In this document: piece after piece, positions 10,356 through 19,010 of the stretch
How positions within the stretch are numbered: position 1 is the stretch's first letter
How the letters are laid out: every line of letters begins with the position of its first letter
Assembly: GCA_002786065.1 (NCBI GenBank)
Contig: NHNY01000012.1
Coordinates: forward strand, 372,001 to 436,000
Length of the DNA stretch: 64,000 nt
Source: Microcyclospora pomicola
Lineage: Eukaryota > Ascomycota > Dothideomycetes > Capnodiales
Reading direction: 5' to 3'
The notes under the pieces: model-generated
Seen by the model: the letters and a program-made list of their open reading frames with translations, nothing else
Told to the model about the DNA's origin: nothing
Databases searched by the model: none
Position numbers and translations under genes: made by a program

Positions 10356-11792
10356 ATGAAGCGCGTACGGCTTGTCGATACATGCTGGTCACAGTTCCAG
10401 CTCCAGCACCCCCGAAATTCACAATTAAGTCGATTACCATCATCAATATGCGAATTCGGCACAGAGTCAAGATGGCAGTTGCAGAGAAGGTGTGCCGCTC
10501 ATATTCAGTGGCAAGTCCAACAAAGACGAGGGTATAGGCGCAAAGCATCGACTGCGGCCACGATACAAGCATCTGCTGGTGATGAGATACCACCTCTGTT
10601 GTCATCAAGAGAAACAGCATCGTCAAGCACAAACAGCTCACTACCTCTCCAATCGCCATCACCTCGGGCTGCAGCAAGTTCTGCCAAGCTTGCTGCCCTT
10701 CACGCGAGACTACAACTACCTTCGAAACTACCGTTACAGACGTTAGGTCGATGCCTCATCGACCCGTCTGTCGATCCACGACAAGGCTATAGCAATGCAC
10801 CATTAGCTATGCTCGGTCAAGATCTATTGGCATATTACACCGCCGAGCACTTCCTCTGCAACTTTCCACGATTACCGATGCCCATTCTCTATGCCGCACA
10901 AGCTGCGTACTCTGGCCCGGCGACGTTGAATGCATTGCGAGAAGAGTGGGGTGTGGAAACGGTGGCTGCTCCGGGTCCAGAAGTCGATCCTGGATTGTTA
11001 CAATTGAAGAGGGTTGTGCCAGGAAATAGCATAATCGATGCCGCCGTCAATGTGCGCATGAGGAAAGCAAGAGACCAGAGCATCGTAGCGAAACGAGCAA
11101 AGACATCGAGTAGGAGTATTGTCTATGATGATGAATTTGGCGAGGCAACTGCGAACACACGGTCATATCCTGGTATGCCTCCGACGGCTTCAGATACAGC
11201 TGCGGAGGTACTGGAACCTCAAGCCAGCGACTTCTCGCCCGTCGACCCGGCATTCGATCCATCCAATTTACTTTCCAGAGCGTCAGAGACAGCCGTCGGG
11301 ACACAATCTAGCACGGTACCCAGCACGGTCGAGGATGCATCTGCCGGATTCATTCGCGCTCTATGCGGCGCTCTTTATCTACACGCCGGCTTCGAAGCCT
11401 CTCGAGATTTCCACCGCGACCACATCCTCAGCCGACACCTCGAACTTCACAAATTGTTCGATTTCAGCTATCCTACTCGAGATCTTTCACGACTCTGCGC
11501 ACGAGAAGACTTCGAACCTCCGGTCGCCAGATTGATCAGCGAGACTGGTCGATTGTCACGGACTCCCGTCTTCGTGGTGGGAGTGTTCAGCGGCGACGAC
11601 AAACTCGGTGAAGGTGCGGGTGCGAGTCTGAACGAGGCCCGGGTCCGTGCGGCGGCGGCTGCGCTGAGGGCGTGGTATCTATACTCTCCGCCTTCCAGTG
11701 AGATCATGCTGCCCAGCGAGACGGAGTGTAACAAAACAAAACGAAAGGACTGGAAGCCCCAGCTCATCGATCTCGGAGAGGTGATTACTTGA
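10356..11792 (+). CDS. MRPL3: mitochondrial large ribosomal subunit protein mL44 (yeast Mrpl3)
   Basis: Open frame of 478 aa, intronless as drawn. After a mitochondrial-type N-terminus, SAKLAALHARLQLPSKLPLQ begins a degenerate RNase III fold (about residues 110-380), including LIDPSVDPRQGYSNAPLAMLG and FLCNFPRLPMPILYAA. The catalytic acidic residues of true RNase III are not evident, as expected for mL44. A C-terminal double-stranded-RNA-binding domain follows (GVFSGDDKLGEGAGASLNEARV). The protein sits in the mitochondrial ribosome near the exit tunnel. The first 90 residues are uncertain: an ATG at 10448 in another frame opens a very presequence-like peptide (MRIRHRVKMAVAEKVCRSYS) that could be joined by a small intron. 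Confidence 0.87.
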   Translation: MKRVRLVDTCWSQFQLQHPRNSQLSRLPSSICEFGTESRWQLQRRCAAHIQWQVQQRRGYRRKASTAATIQASAGDEIPPLLSSRETASSSTNSSLPLQSPSPRAAASSAKLAALHARLQLPSKLPLQTLGRCLIDPSVDPRQGYSNAPLAMLGQDLLAYYTAEHFLCNFPRLPMPILYAAQAAYSGPATLNALREEWGVETVAAPGPEVDPGLLQLKRVVPGNSIIDAAVNVRMRKARDQSIVAKRAKTSSRSIVYDDEFGEATANTRSYPGMPPTASDTAAEVLEPQASDFSPVDPAFDPSNLLSRASETAVGTQSSTVPSTVEDASAGFIRALCGALYLHAGFEASRDFHRDHILSRHLELHKLFDFSYPTRDLSRLCAREDFEPPVARLISETGRLSRTPVFVVGVFSGDDKLGEGAGASLNEARVRAAAAALRAWYLYSPPSSEIMLPSETECNKTKRKDWKPQLIDLGEVIT

Positions 11793-13312
11793 GCAAGCAT
11801 TGCAAAAGTACCACGGAGAAGGGCACATTCCTCTTCAAGCCAAAATTCATCACATCATCATCATCAACTTCTTCTTCTTCTTCCAATACCATCATCATAG
11901 CGGCGGAAGGGCAACTGTATGAGTAGACAGGGGACATATTGTGCATAAGTGGAGCCGAAAAGAAGAAGCAGCAAGGGATATTCCGGCGGAAGCGAAAAGA
12001 ATCTCCCCCCAAAGGCAGGATGTCGATGTAGATGTATGTGTGTGTGTGTATAACAAGACCCTCAAATGGGGAAAACTTTCTCAAAGCAGAGCAACATCGC
12101 CTCCCGTTTTTCCTATTCTATGTTCCTGTTTCCGCTCCTGTTTTCTCCTCGAACATGATGATCACATCAAAAGGACCTGCTGAAGAAAAGGACAGGAAGA
12201 CGTGCCTACTTATAGAGACCATCGACTCAATACTTCTGGTGAGTTGACAACCCAAGTGAGTCCTGCATGTATAGAATTTGAACAGCGACACTTCGACCCT
12301 GTTGCCGTGCAACATTGCGCTGCACAAGTGAGTAGGTTACAGTGTCTATCTACACATACCACATGTGTCGCAGGTATAGCATGTCCACGTGTTGGACGAG
12401 AGAATGCTCATCGTGCAGTTGGAAGGGAAGATAGGTAGGTATGTGTGACACGTACATGCACTATGTAGGATCAGGAAGGCAAGCAGGTACCTAAGCAGGG
12501 AGATCGGTATAAGGTATGTATCTTGTATGTCCAAGGCGGCGTGAGACTACACAAGATATTCACGCGACGAGACGAAAGCCGATTCAAACACGGGTGAAAC
12601 AAAGTCAAGGTATTCTCATTTCATAAAGTGTCGTTTCAATTCGTGATGGCCAAGATACATTGACCTAGGCCGCGCTGCTGATCTATGCTGTAACGCTGCG
12701 GGGCCAATACAGTGTCCAGCAACCAAGCAGTGCAGAGCTGATCTAATGGATGCTAAAGGGGGCCAGGAAGTGGCGCGCTATACAAATATGCGTCTGCCGG
12801 TGTGGCGCTGTACAAATGTCCGTGTATGTACAAATGAACTTCCTGATGCTGGAGTCCTGGTTCCTGTCCAACTGGATTGGCGCGTACCGCGGTGGACGCT
12901 CGCCTTGGCGATGGACGGCCAGAATAAAGCGAGACGCTTGAGCCGTGGGTGGACGGATTTGCCTTTTGTCGGCGAGAGCACCGGTACTGGAATCTATCGA
13001 TTGGTTTGAGAATGCGATGCGAAGAACGGATATGCAGGAAAGAAGCGGTGCTATACACCGTCAATAGAGGCATTGCCGAAGTCGAGCATGGACGCGAGGC
13101 CAGTGAGGATCGACACTCGCAGTGGTGCCGCGTCTTCTAGATCATGCAAGCGACCGTACCGAACCAGGAATGCACATTAGACCACTGTCTCATCAGACAA
13201 AGTGATGTAATGGAAAACGGCACTCTTGGACTCCACAGCTGTACAGAAGCTCCAAGGACCCGCGTCCCTCTAAAGCAAAGTCGTTGACAATAACACTTTC
13301 GAGTTATGTTCG
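11793..13312. other. intergenic region between convergent mL44 and Whi5 genes
   Basis: About 1.5 kb with no supported gene. It contains low-complexity stretches: ATC/TTC triplet runs at 11,850-11,900 and a GT microsatellite at 12,030-12,050. A T/A-richer segment with several GTAGGT/TACCTA words lies at 12,420-12,520. An 87-codon open frame at 12,746-13,009 has no recognisable feature and is not called. Confidence 0.45.
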
Positions 13313-14614
13313 TTATTGAGCACCTGACAGCAGCGAGTTACTGTCGGTACTCGAGTGCCGCGCACTGCTCCCACTCCCGCTCTCGCTACGTGCAAATTTG
13401 ACCTTCCGCGGCGTGGTAGCGGACTCACTGCGTAAGGGCGAGCCGTAAGCAGAACTGTCTTGGCTCGCGCCGGTGTGGCGAGAGATTTGTGAGGCATGAG
13501 GAGAACCAAGCTCGAACAGCGCCTGTACGGCATCACGTTCAGCCTGAGCTGTCTGCGTGTCGGTCCGGAGGGGGTGAGGGCGATGCTGTCTGCCTAGTGG
13601 TGTGCGAGGAGGAGACATTACGGTCCCTATTGATTGGATGTGTAGTGGCTGCGGGTATGATGGCGAGACGGATGTGGAGGACGGGTATGCGCGAAACTCA
13701 GCAGCAGGCTGGAGACGAGGGACGACGGAGTTATAGCTGAATGGTGGTGAAGTTGCGACTCCTTGGGTGTAGACCCCAGACTGTCGCTTCGTGGGTGGCG
13801 AAGTGGTCTCGTCGCGTGAGGGTGTGGCATATCGGTGGTCGAACATGGACGTCCTGTCGACGCCATTTCCAGCAGTCCCAGGCCGCTGACTAGCATAGTA
13901 ATCCATATGTGAAGCGCTATGTCGGTTGGGGTTGGAGAAGACCTTGTGCGCCGCCAACTGCTCGACCTCCGCAATCGACCGATGCTCCCAGCCATGTTGG
14001 ACCTTGGCCATGGCATAGCCCAGTCGAGTCTTGAGACACGCCGCCAAATCTCCCGCTCGACTGCCTGTCGACGACGTTGATTCTCCACGCGCATGCCGTC
14101 TAGTGAAAGTCACGGGCGAAGTTGGGAGACTCGGTGCGTTCTTAACGTGACCGCTGGCCGTCCGTTTCGCGCCATTTACAATCACCGGACTCGTGACGAT
14201 GCTCATAGGACTGCCGGGTCCCAAGTCCGCAACCCTCTGGCTCTCCTCTGGTGTCTTCACACGCGGCACCTCGACCAGTCTGTCCTCCAGCGGTCCTTGC
14301 ATCGACTCGCTCTCGCCGCCCATAAGCTCCTCGGTGTAGTCCGTGACCTGCGTTGCATTGCTCGCCGCCGCTGCACTGCTCTCGCTGGCTCCCGTACTCT
14401 GCACGCTGAGAAAGCTCTCCTGGCTGGCGGGCGCGGACAGTTGTGGTGGTTGTGTTGGATGTTGGGCCTCCGACTTCGCCGAATGGCCTGGACGCGTCGC
14501 AACGGCGGGGCTCGTCGCAGTCCTCGAGCTGGTTCCGCGGATGTGTGAGAGCTGCGTCTGCGGTGTGGCCGTAAACGAGGCCTGTTGAGGCAGCGGGTCC
14601 ATGGTGTCAGCCAT
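13313..14614 (-). CDS. Whi5/Nrm1-type G1/S transcriptional repressor
   Basis: Intronless, 433 aa, largely disordered and Ser/Thr/Pro-rich. The only ordered signature is at about residues 189-222: DLAACLKTRLGYAMAKVQHG, then WEHRSIAEVEQLAAH. This matches the GTB motif of the Whi5 family, by which Whi5, Nrm1 and relatives bind the SBF/MBF transcription factors. Many SP/TP dipeptides (for example TSPPTK, SPPRTPLG) are potential Cdk sites, as expected for a repressor relieved by G1 cyclin-Cdk. Whether it acts as Whi5 or Nrm1 cannot be told from sequence. The gene is preceded by a long upstream region, so a long 5' leader is possible. Confidence 0.8.
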   Translation of the reverse strand: MADTMDPLPQQASFTATPQTQLSHIRGTSSRTATSPAVATRPGHSAKSEAQHPTQPPQLSAPASQESFLSVQSTGASESSAAAASNATQVTDYTEELMGGESESMQGPLEDRLVEVPRVKTPEESQRVADLGPGSPMSIVTSPVIVNGAKRTASGHVKNAPSLPTSPVTFTRRHARGESTSSTGSRAGDLAACLKTRLGYAMAKVQHGWEHRSIAEVEQLAAHKVFSNPNRHSASHMDYYASQRPGTAGNGVDRTSMFDHRYATPSRDETTSPPTKRQSGVYTQGVATSPPFSYNSVVPRLQPAAEFRAYPSSTSVSPSYPQPLHIQSIGTVMSPPRTPLGRQHRPHPLRTDTQTAQAERDAVQALFELGSPHASQISRHTGASQDSSAYGSPLRSESATTPRKVKFARSESGSGSSARHSSTDSNSLLSGAQ

Positions 14615-15491
14615 GATGTTGGGACGTATGATTTACGTCCTCCAGGATCGATATGCTGGGGTGTGGTCCTGGTACAAGAGGGTTGTGTGGTTCCGAATCG
14701 GGGATTGATGGTGGCTGGATGACGTGCCCGAGTCGGTGCGAGATAACGCGCCTGGCCAGTCGCTATTCGACGCGACGGGAAGTATACAGCACCGGAGGAA
14801 TTGATAACAATGCGATGTAGGGATATAGTTCGGACTTCTGAACAGGAGAGACAGTGTAAGAGGGGAGGAAGCCAGCGATGTCGAGGGCGAGTGCAGTAGT
14901 GGAAGACGGTGTACTGTAGTGGGTGATCCATCGATCCCCGCAAGCTTGAGAAGACGCGTGCACCATGTGACTTCGCGCAGACTTCGAGATGAATCTTCAC
15001 TTCGTGATACCTACGTCCTGCACCACTTTTCTTCACCACCACCTTACTCCGACAATTCATCCACCACAGATCGTGGGTCTAGATCCTGCATCCAACCTCA
15101 TCTCGCATCAACTTGCAGATTCCCCCTGCAGCTCCTGGCCCCACTGGCATAGACCTTGGTGGTTCAATCCTAGGTGAGTGGCATTGACAAAAGACGTAAG
15201 TTGGCGGCAATGATCGTGGAAGCTTTCTTGACTGTGGTTCTCTCCCATTCACCTGCCTTTGATCTCGTCCTGTAGTGGCAGGACATGGTACTAATGCCCA
15301 CGTGTCGTCGAAGCATTGATCCATGGCAGCTGGACTGGCAGCCTTGGCATGGCTTCAGCTCTCTTCTGAGCAGGGGTAGTCACTCACCAGTGAGTCGATT
15401 TCTATGCGTGACGCTGTCCAGTCTAAATTCTGCGTCGAGGAACGTACTCCTGTTGCAATTTGTATGACAGCATCGTGAAACGACAAGCTTC
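14615..15491. promoter_or_regulatory. promoter/leader region of the Whi5-type gene
   Basis: About 880 bp between the Whi5-type start and the stop codon of the upstream kinase gene, both on the minus strand. It contains several minus-strand ATGs that would form short upstream open frames if transcribed. No clear TATA box or conserved cell-cycle box was identified. Confidence 0.4.
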
Positions 15492-16874
15492 TCAATCGAT
15501 CTTGCCCACTCCTCTTAGACTGAGATAGACATCCGTACCCCAGCCCCATAAGCTTTGCACCGCGATACCACCGCCGAAATACTCAGCGTACGCTCGTCCA
15601 AGTGGCAATCCGTATCCCAGCCCAGCAAGACTGCTGCCACCCGCAGCAGCCCCACTGATGGCTTCGAGTCCATTGACTCCGCCGCCGCCGCCACCTCCCG
15701 ACACCTTGTCGAGGATCTCGTCTTCGTTGAACGTCGTGAAGCCATAATCCCATAGCTTCGAGTAGTTCTCCGGGCTGATACCACCTCCTCGATCGCGGAT
15801 GCGAATCGTCACACCCGGCGTGCTTTTGTCCAAAGGACGCACGTTGGCACTCTCCGACGTGTCTGGGTGATTGGATCCTGACGCGTGATCCACCGAGCCC
15901 TGATCGTAGTTCGAGATGACTCCTGGCGCATGCACTCGATTCTCGGCATTCTTTTTCAATTCCGCCGTCTGTGCTTCCGTTGCTGGTGCAGGCGCAATGG
16001 TCACCTCGATCGGCTCCTTCTCCTGGCCTGCCTCGATTGTCGCCCGAAAGCTGTTCTTCAATAGCTCCGTAAGTATATATTCCAGATGCATCGGGATATG
16101 CGCGATATGCGTGTCTGGACGGCCGATGATCTTCACCGTCGGACGCACGCCGTACTTCAGCTCGCAGATCTCCCCTACAGTCGCTTCGCAGCTGCGAATG
16201 ACATCTGCCGGACGGAGCTCCGTGTCGATGACGCCACAATACGACGACGGCGGCTGGGTCTTGCCCTCGGACAGCTCATTGTGCGGTTGCGAGCTGAAGT
16301 GCAGCGAGATGTGCTGCTCCGCCACCAACCGTGTCCCGATCCTGGCACGTAAATGCTCGTCTAGGAATCGTGTCACCTCTTTCGCGGTGATATACTTGCG
16401 GGCCTCGAGGAAGCCACGGGCCAGGATGGAGATGGTGTTGTTATGCGTCATGACCAAGTTGGCCATGACCTCGGCGAATTTGATCTCATCCTGCAGCGTC
16501 TCGATCTGTCGCTCAGCATAGGGGAGCAGCGTACCCAGGGAATGTACATAATTGCTGTGGATCTTGCTGACGTTGGGGTTCGCAACGACAATGTAGGGGA
16601 GGCTGCGGAGACTCTGGATGCGGTGGGCGAGCCGCGCGGGGAGGATCTTGAGGGTGAAGTTGGCGCTTTTCAGCAAGGCTTCGGTCGTGAGGGGCGGATG
16701 GCCGTGTTTGCAGAGGTCGGCGAGAGTCAATGGGTAGAGTGGCTGCGCGGCCAGGCGGGCGATGTCTTGATCAGTGACTGTTTTAGTTTGGAGATTCCGC
16801 GTAGTCGATCGCTGCTTTCGAACCAGACGGGTGACATTGTGCGGCCGTATTGCTACAGCTCGTAAGCTGTGCAT
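15492..16874 (-). CDS. mitochondrial pyruvate (or branched-chain 2-oxoacid) dehydrogenase kinase
   Basis: Intronless, 460 aa. A basic, hydroxylated N-terminus (MHSLRAVAIRPHNVTRLVRK) fits a mitochondrial presequence. The all-helical PDK domain includes MTHNNTISILARGFLEARKY. The GHKL ATPase domain follows, with N-box EYILTELLKNSFRAT, G1 box IRDRGGGISPENYSKLW and G2 box GYGLPLGRAYAEYFGG. An insert of about 50 residues between N and G1 boxes and a run of seven glycines before the G2 box look fungal-specific. Such kinases phosphorylate and switch off the E1 subunit of the pyruvate dehydrogenase complex in the matrix. It most resembles the Pkp1-like branch, but substrate (pyruvate versus branched-chain complex) is inference. 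Confidence 0.9.
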   Translation of the reverse strand: MHSLRAVAIRPHNVTRLVRKQRSTTRNLQTKTVTDQDIARLAAQPLYPLTLADLCKHGHPPLTTEALLKSANFTLKILPARLAHRIQSLRSLPYIVVANPNVSKIHSNYVHSLGTLLPYAERQIETLQDEIKFAEVMANLVMTHNNTISILARGFLEARKYITAKEVTRFLDEHLRARIGTRLVAEQHISLHFSSQPHNELSEGKTQPPSSYCGVIDTELRPADVIRSCEATVGEICELKYGVRPTVKIIGRPDTHIAHIPMHLEYILTELLKNSFRATIEAGQEKEPIEVTIAPAPATEAQTAELKKNAENRVHAPGVISNYDQGSVDHASGSNHPDTSESANVRPLDKSTPGVTIRIRDRGGGISPENYSKLWDYGFTTFNEDEILDKVSGGGGGGGVNGLEAISGAAAGGSSLAGLGYGLPLGRAYAEYFGGGIAVQSLWGWGTDVYLSLRGVGKID

Positions 16875-17502
16875 CGAGCAGACGAACAGTGACGTTATCG
16901 GGCGTCGGAGTGGTGCATTGGACGTTCAATGCGTGGTTTCATGAGCTTCGGAAGTCGTGGGGGAAGTGATAACTAGACGAGTCAGGAAGTAGGCGAGTCT
17001 CGAAGAAAGGAGTGTTCGATCGAGAGGGTATCCTGTATCTGACCAGCTCGAATCAGCGAGCATTTCCCTCGATGGCGATTCTCATGCTGACGATGTTCAG
17101 ACAGTAAAAAAGGTCGGACTTTCCAATAGACAGCTCCAGCTCTGCTATAGAAGCAGTGCTCGGCACTTCCAGATCCGATAACGATAAGCCGAAGCCGTGG
17201 CGGCGGTATACCATGACTAAGCACAGCTGAGCACCAAGAACTACTGATACGCGGCCCGCGCCCGCCCGTTGTGTTTATCGTCGCACGCGTCCCTCGGTAG
17301 CCATTGTTGACATCAGACGGCCTCCGAAGTGTTTTGGTGGTTTCGCGCATCCTTTTAACTGTCTATGACCCCAGCAGAAGCACATTTCTACCTCTACACC
17401 TGGTTGTCATATTCGTTTTCGCGATCGCATAGCATACGCGACCACAGATCATCCATAAATTTCCGACTTGTCAACGGAAACCAAACCGAGCGGTTGCCCA
17501 CG
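16875..17502. promoter_or_regulatory. divergent promoter region, PDK-type kinase / SAP-like membrane protein
   Basis: About 630 bp between two divergent starts. An in-frame ATG at 17365 would add about 46 residues to the plus-strand gene, so part of this stretch may be coding or leader. No other structure noted. Confidence 0.4.
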
Positions 17503-18741
17503 ATGACGTCTTGGTTGAAAGCTCAGCGCAAGCAGACGCTGATTGACCTATCTGCTGAAGCGGGTCTGAAGCAGTAAGTACCTATATACCTTCCTAGAGA
17601 TACTCAAGCTACCACTTTGGCATTCTTCTCATCTTTTATACTGACGCGACATGCCCGCACAGAGACGACAGCCAGCGCAAAGATGAGATCCTCGAGGCGC
17701 TGGAGAACCATCTGAACGCGAACGCGACGCGGCTGTCGCGCAATCCCGACTTCGAGGGCTTCTACCGATCCGGCCGTTCGCCCGTCAAGAGCAGCGGGCC
17801 GGCGACGTCGGACGACAGTGGCGATGTCAAGAGTGTGGTGCGCGCGCGCGCGCGGCGAGTGACCAAGGTCAAGGAGGAGGATGTGCCGTAAGTCCCAGTC
17901 CTGTGCTACGTACGAACTAGTTGATGCGAGAGTGTGCTGACCGTCTCACAGGGAAGAGCCGGCGTTCTTCTCCTCGCCGTCCCAGACCATCTCGACCGCG
18001 ACGAGGGCGGTGGCGACGACGACTCGGGAGCTCGCGACAAACACGCGTGATCTGACCGAGACAGCTGTGCGCCGCGTCTCACAGCGCCTCCCACGCGCCT
18101 CGCTGCCCGGCCCGGCCTCGCCCGCCGACGTCGCCGACCAAGTCGAGCTGCAGACGCAGCGGCTGACGGCCGGCATCAGCGACCTCTGGAGCGTGTCGGG
18201 CGTCCCCGACCGCCTGACCAGCCTGCGAGAGAAGTGTTCGACGATCCACGGCGTGACGCTGACGACGCTGTTCGTCGAAGCCTGCGGGCTGGGCCACACG
18301 CTGCTGCCGCGCAAGTACCTCTTCGACATCCCTTGGGTGCCGGTCCTCGGCATGCCCGAGCGGCTACCCGTCTGGTACAGCGACATGTTCGCGCTGCTGT
18401 CGGGCAAGTTCTGGAGCACGGCGCTGCTGTGGTCGGCGACCTCGATCTTCATCCCGATGCTGTTCGGGTACTTCTACAACCTGACGTTCCGCGACGTGCG
18501 GCGGCGCGATGCCGTCACGGTCGCGGTGCCGCGCCATCAGGTCGATCCGCTAACGTTCCACGTTGTCAAGGCGCTTGTCACGTATCTCGTGTATACCGAG
18601 TACGCCAGCTTCGGATTCATTGATCCGTTCGTCGTCGACATGGTCAAGGTGTCGATGCTGGGCGGGTCGCATCAGACGATCCTGCTTGGGAGTTATGTAG
18701 GGATTATTGCGTCGTTGTATGAGGCCGCGCAGAAAAAGTAG
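17503..18741 (+). CDS. SAP-like domain membrane protein, three exons
   Basis: 361 aa from exons 17503..17573, 17663..17887 and 17952..18741. Intron donors are both GTAAGT and acceptors CACAG; the second splice keeps CC|G AA in frame. The first splice completes a small SAP/HeH-like helix-loop-helix (RKQTLIDLSAEAGLKQDD, then SQRKDEILEALENHLNAN, residues about 8-45). A disordered basic linker follows, with the patch VVRARARRVTKVK. The C-terminal half has several hydrophobic segments (about 235-360), for example FWSTALLWSATSIFIPMLFG. A SAP-like head plus membrane tail recalls inner-nuclear-membrane proteins, but the family's role is not established. An upstream in-frame ATG at 17365 is an alternative start. 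Confidence 0.8.
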
Positions 18742-19010
18742 GAGTTGTAGTAGCCGTCTAGATAGGCTTTTTGGGCGGGGTTTGCTTGGACGAAATACCC
18801 AGCGAAGATACGGCGTTGGACATTGATGATTGACTGACGACTTGCGCACGCTCTAATGAAGAGGAATGCTACGAATGATATTGTTTTGCAGTTTGCCACA
18901 TCTCGCAACCCGCTTCGATAGCGGCTCTGTGTATCAAATTTCAACCTTGCACTGTCAACCAATCGTGACGATCGCTCGCATGGCCAGTCAACAGTACTGC
19001 GGACCGGCAT

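Noticed and set aside
12746-13009. 87-codon open frame in the mL44-Whi5 interval
   Set aside because: No recognisable feature and overlapped by equal-length frames on the other strand.
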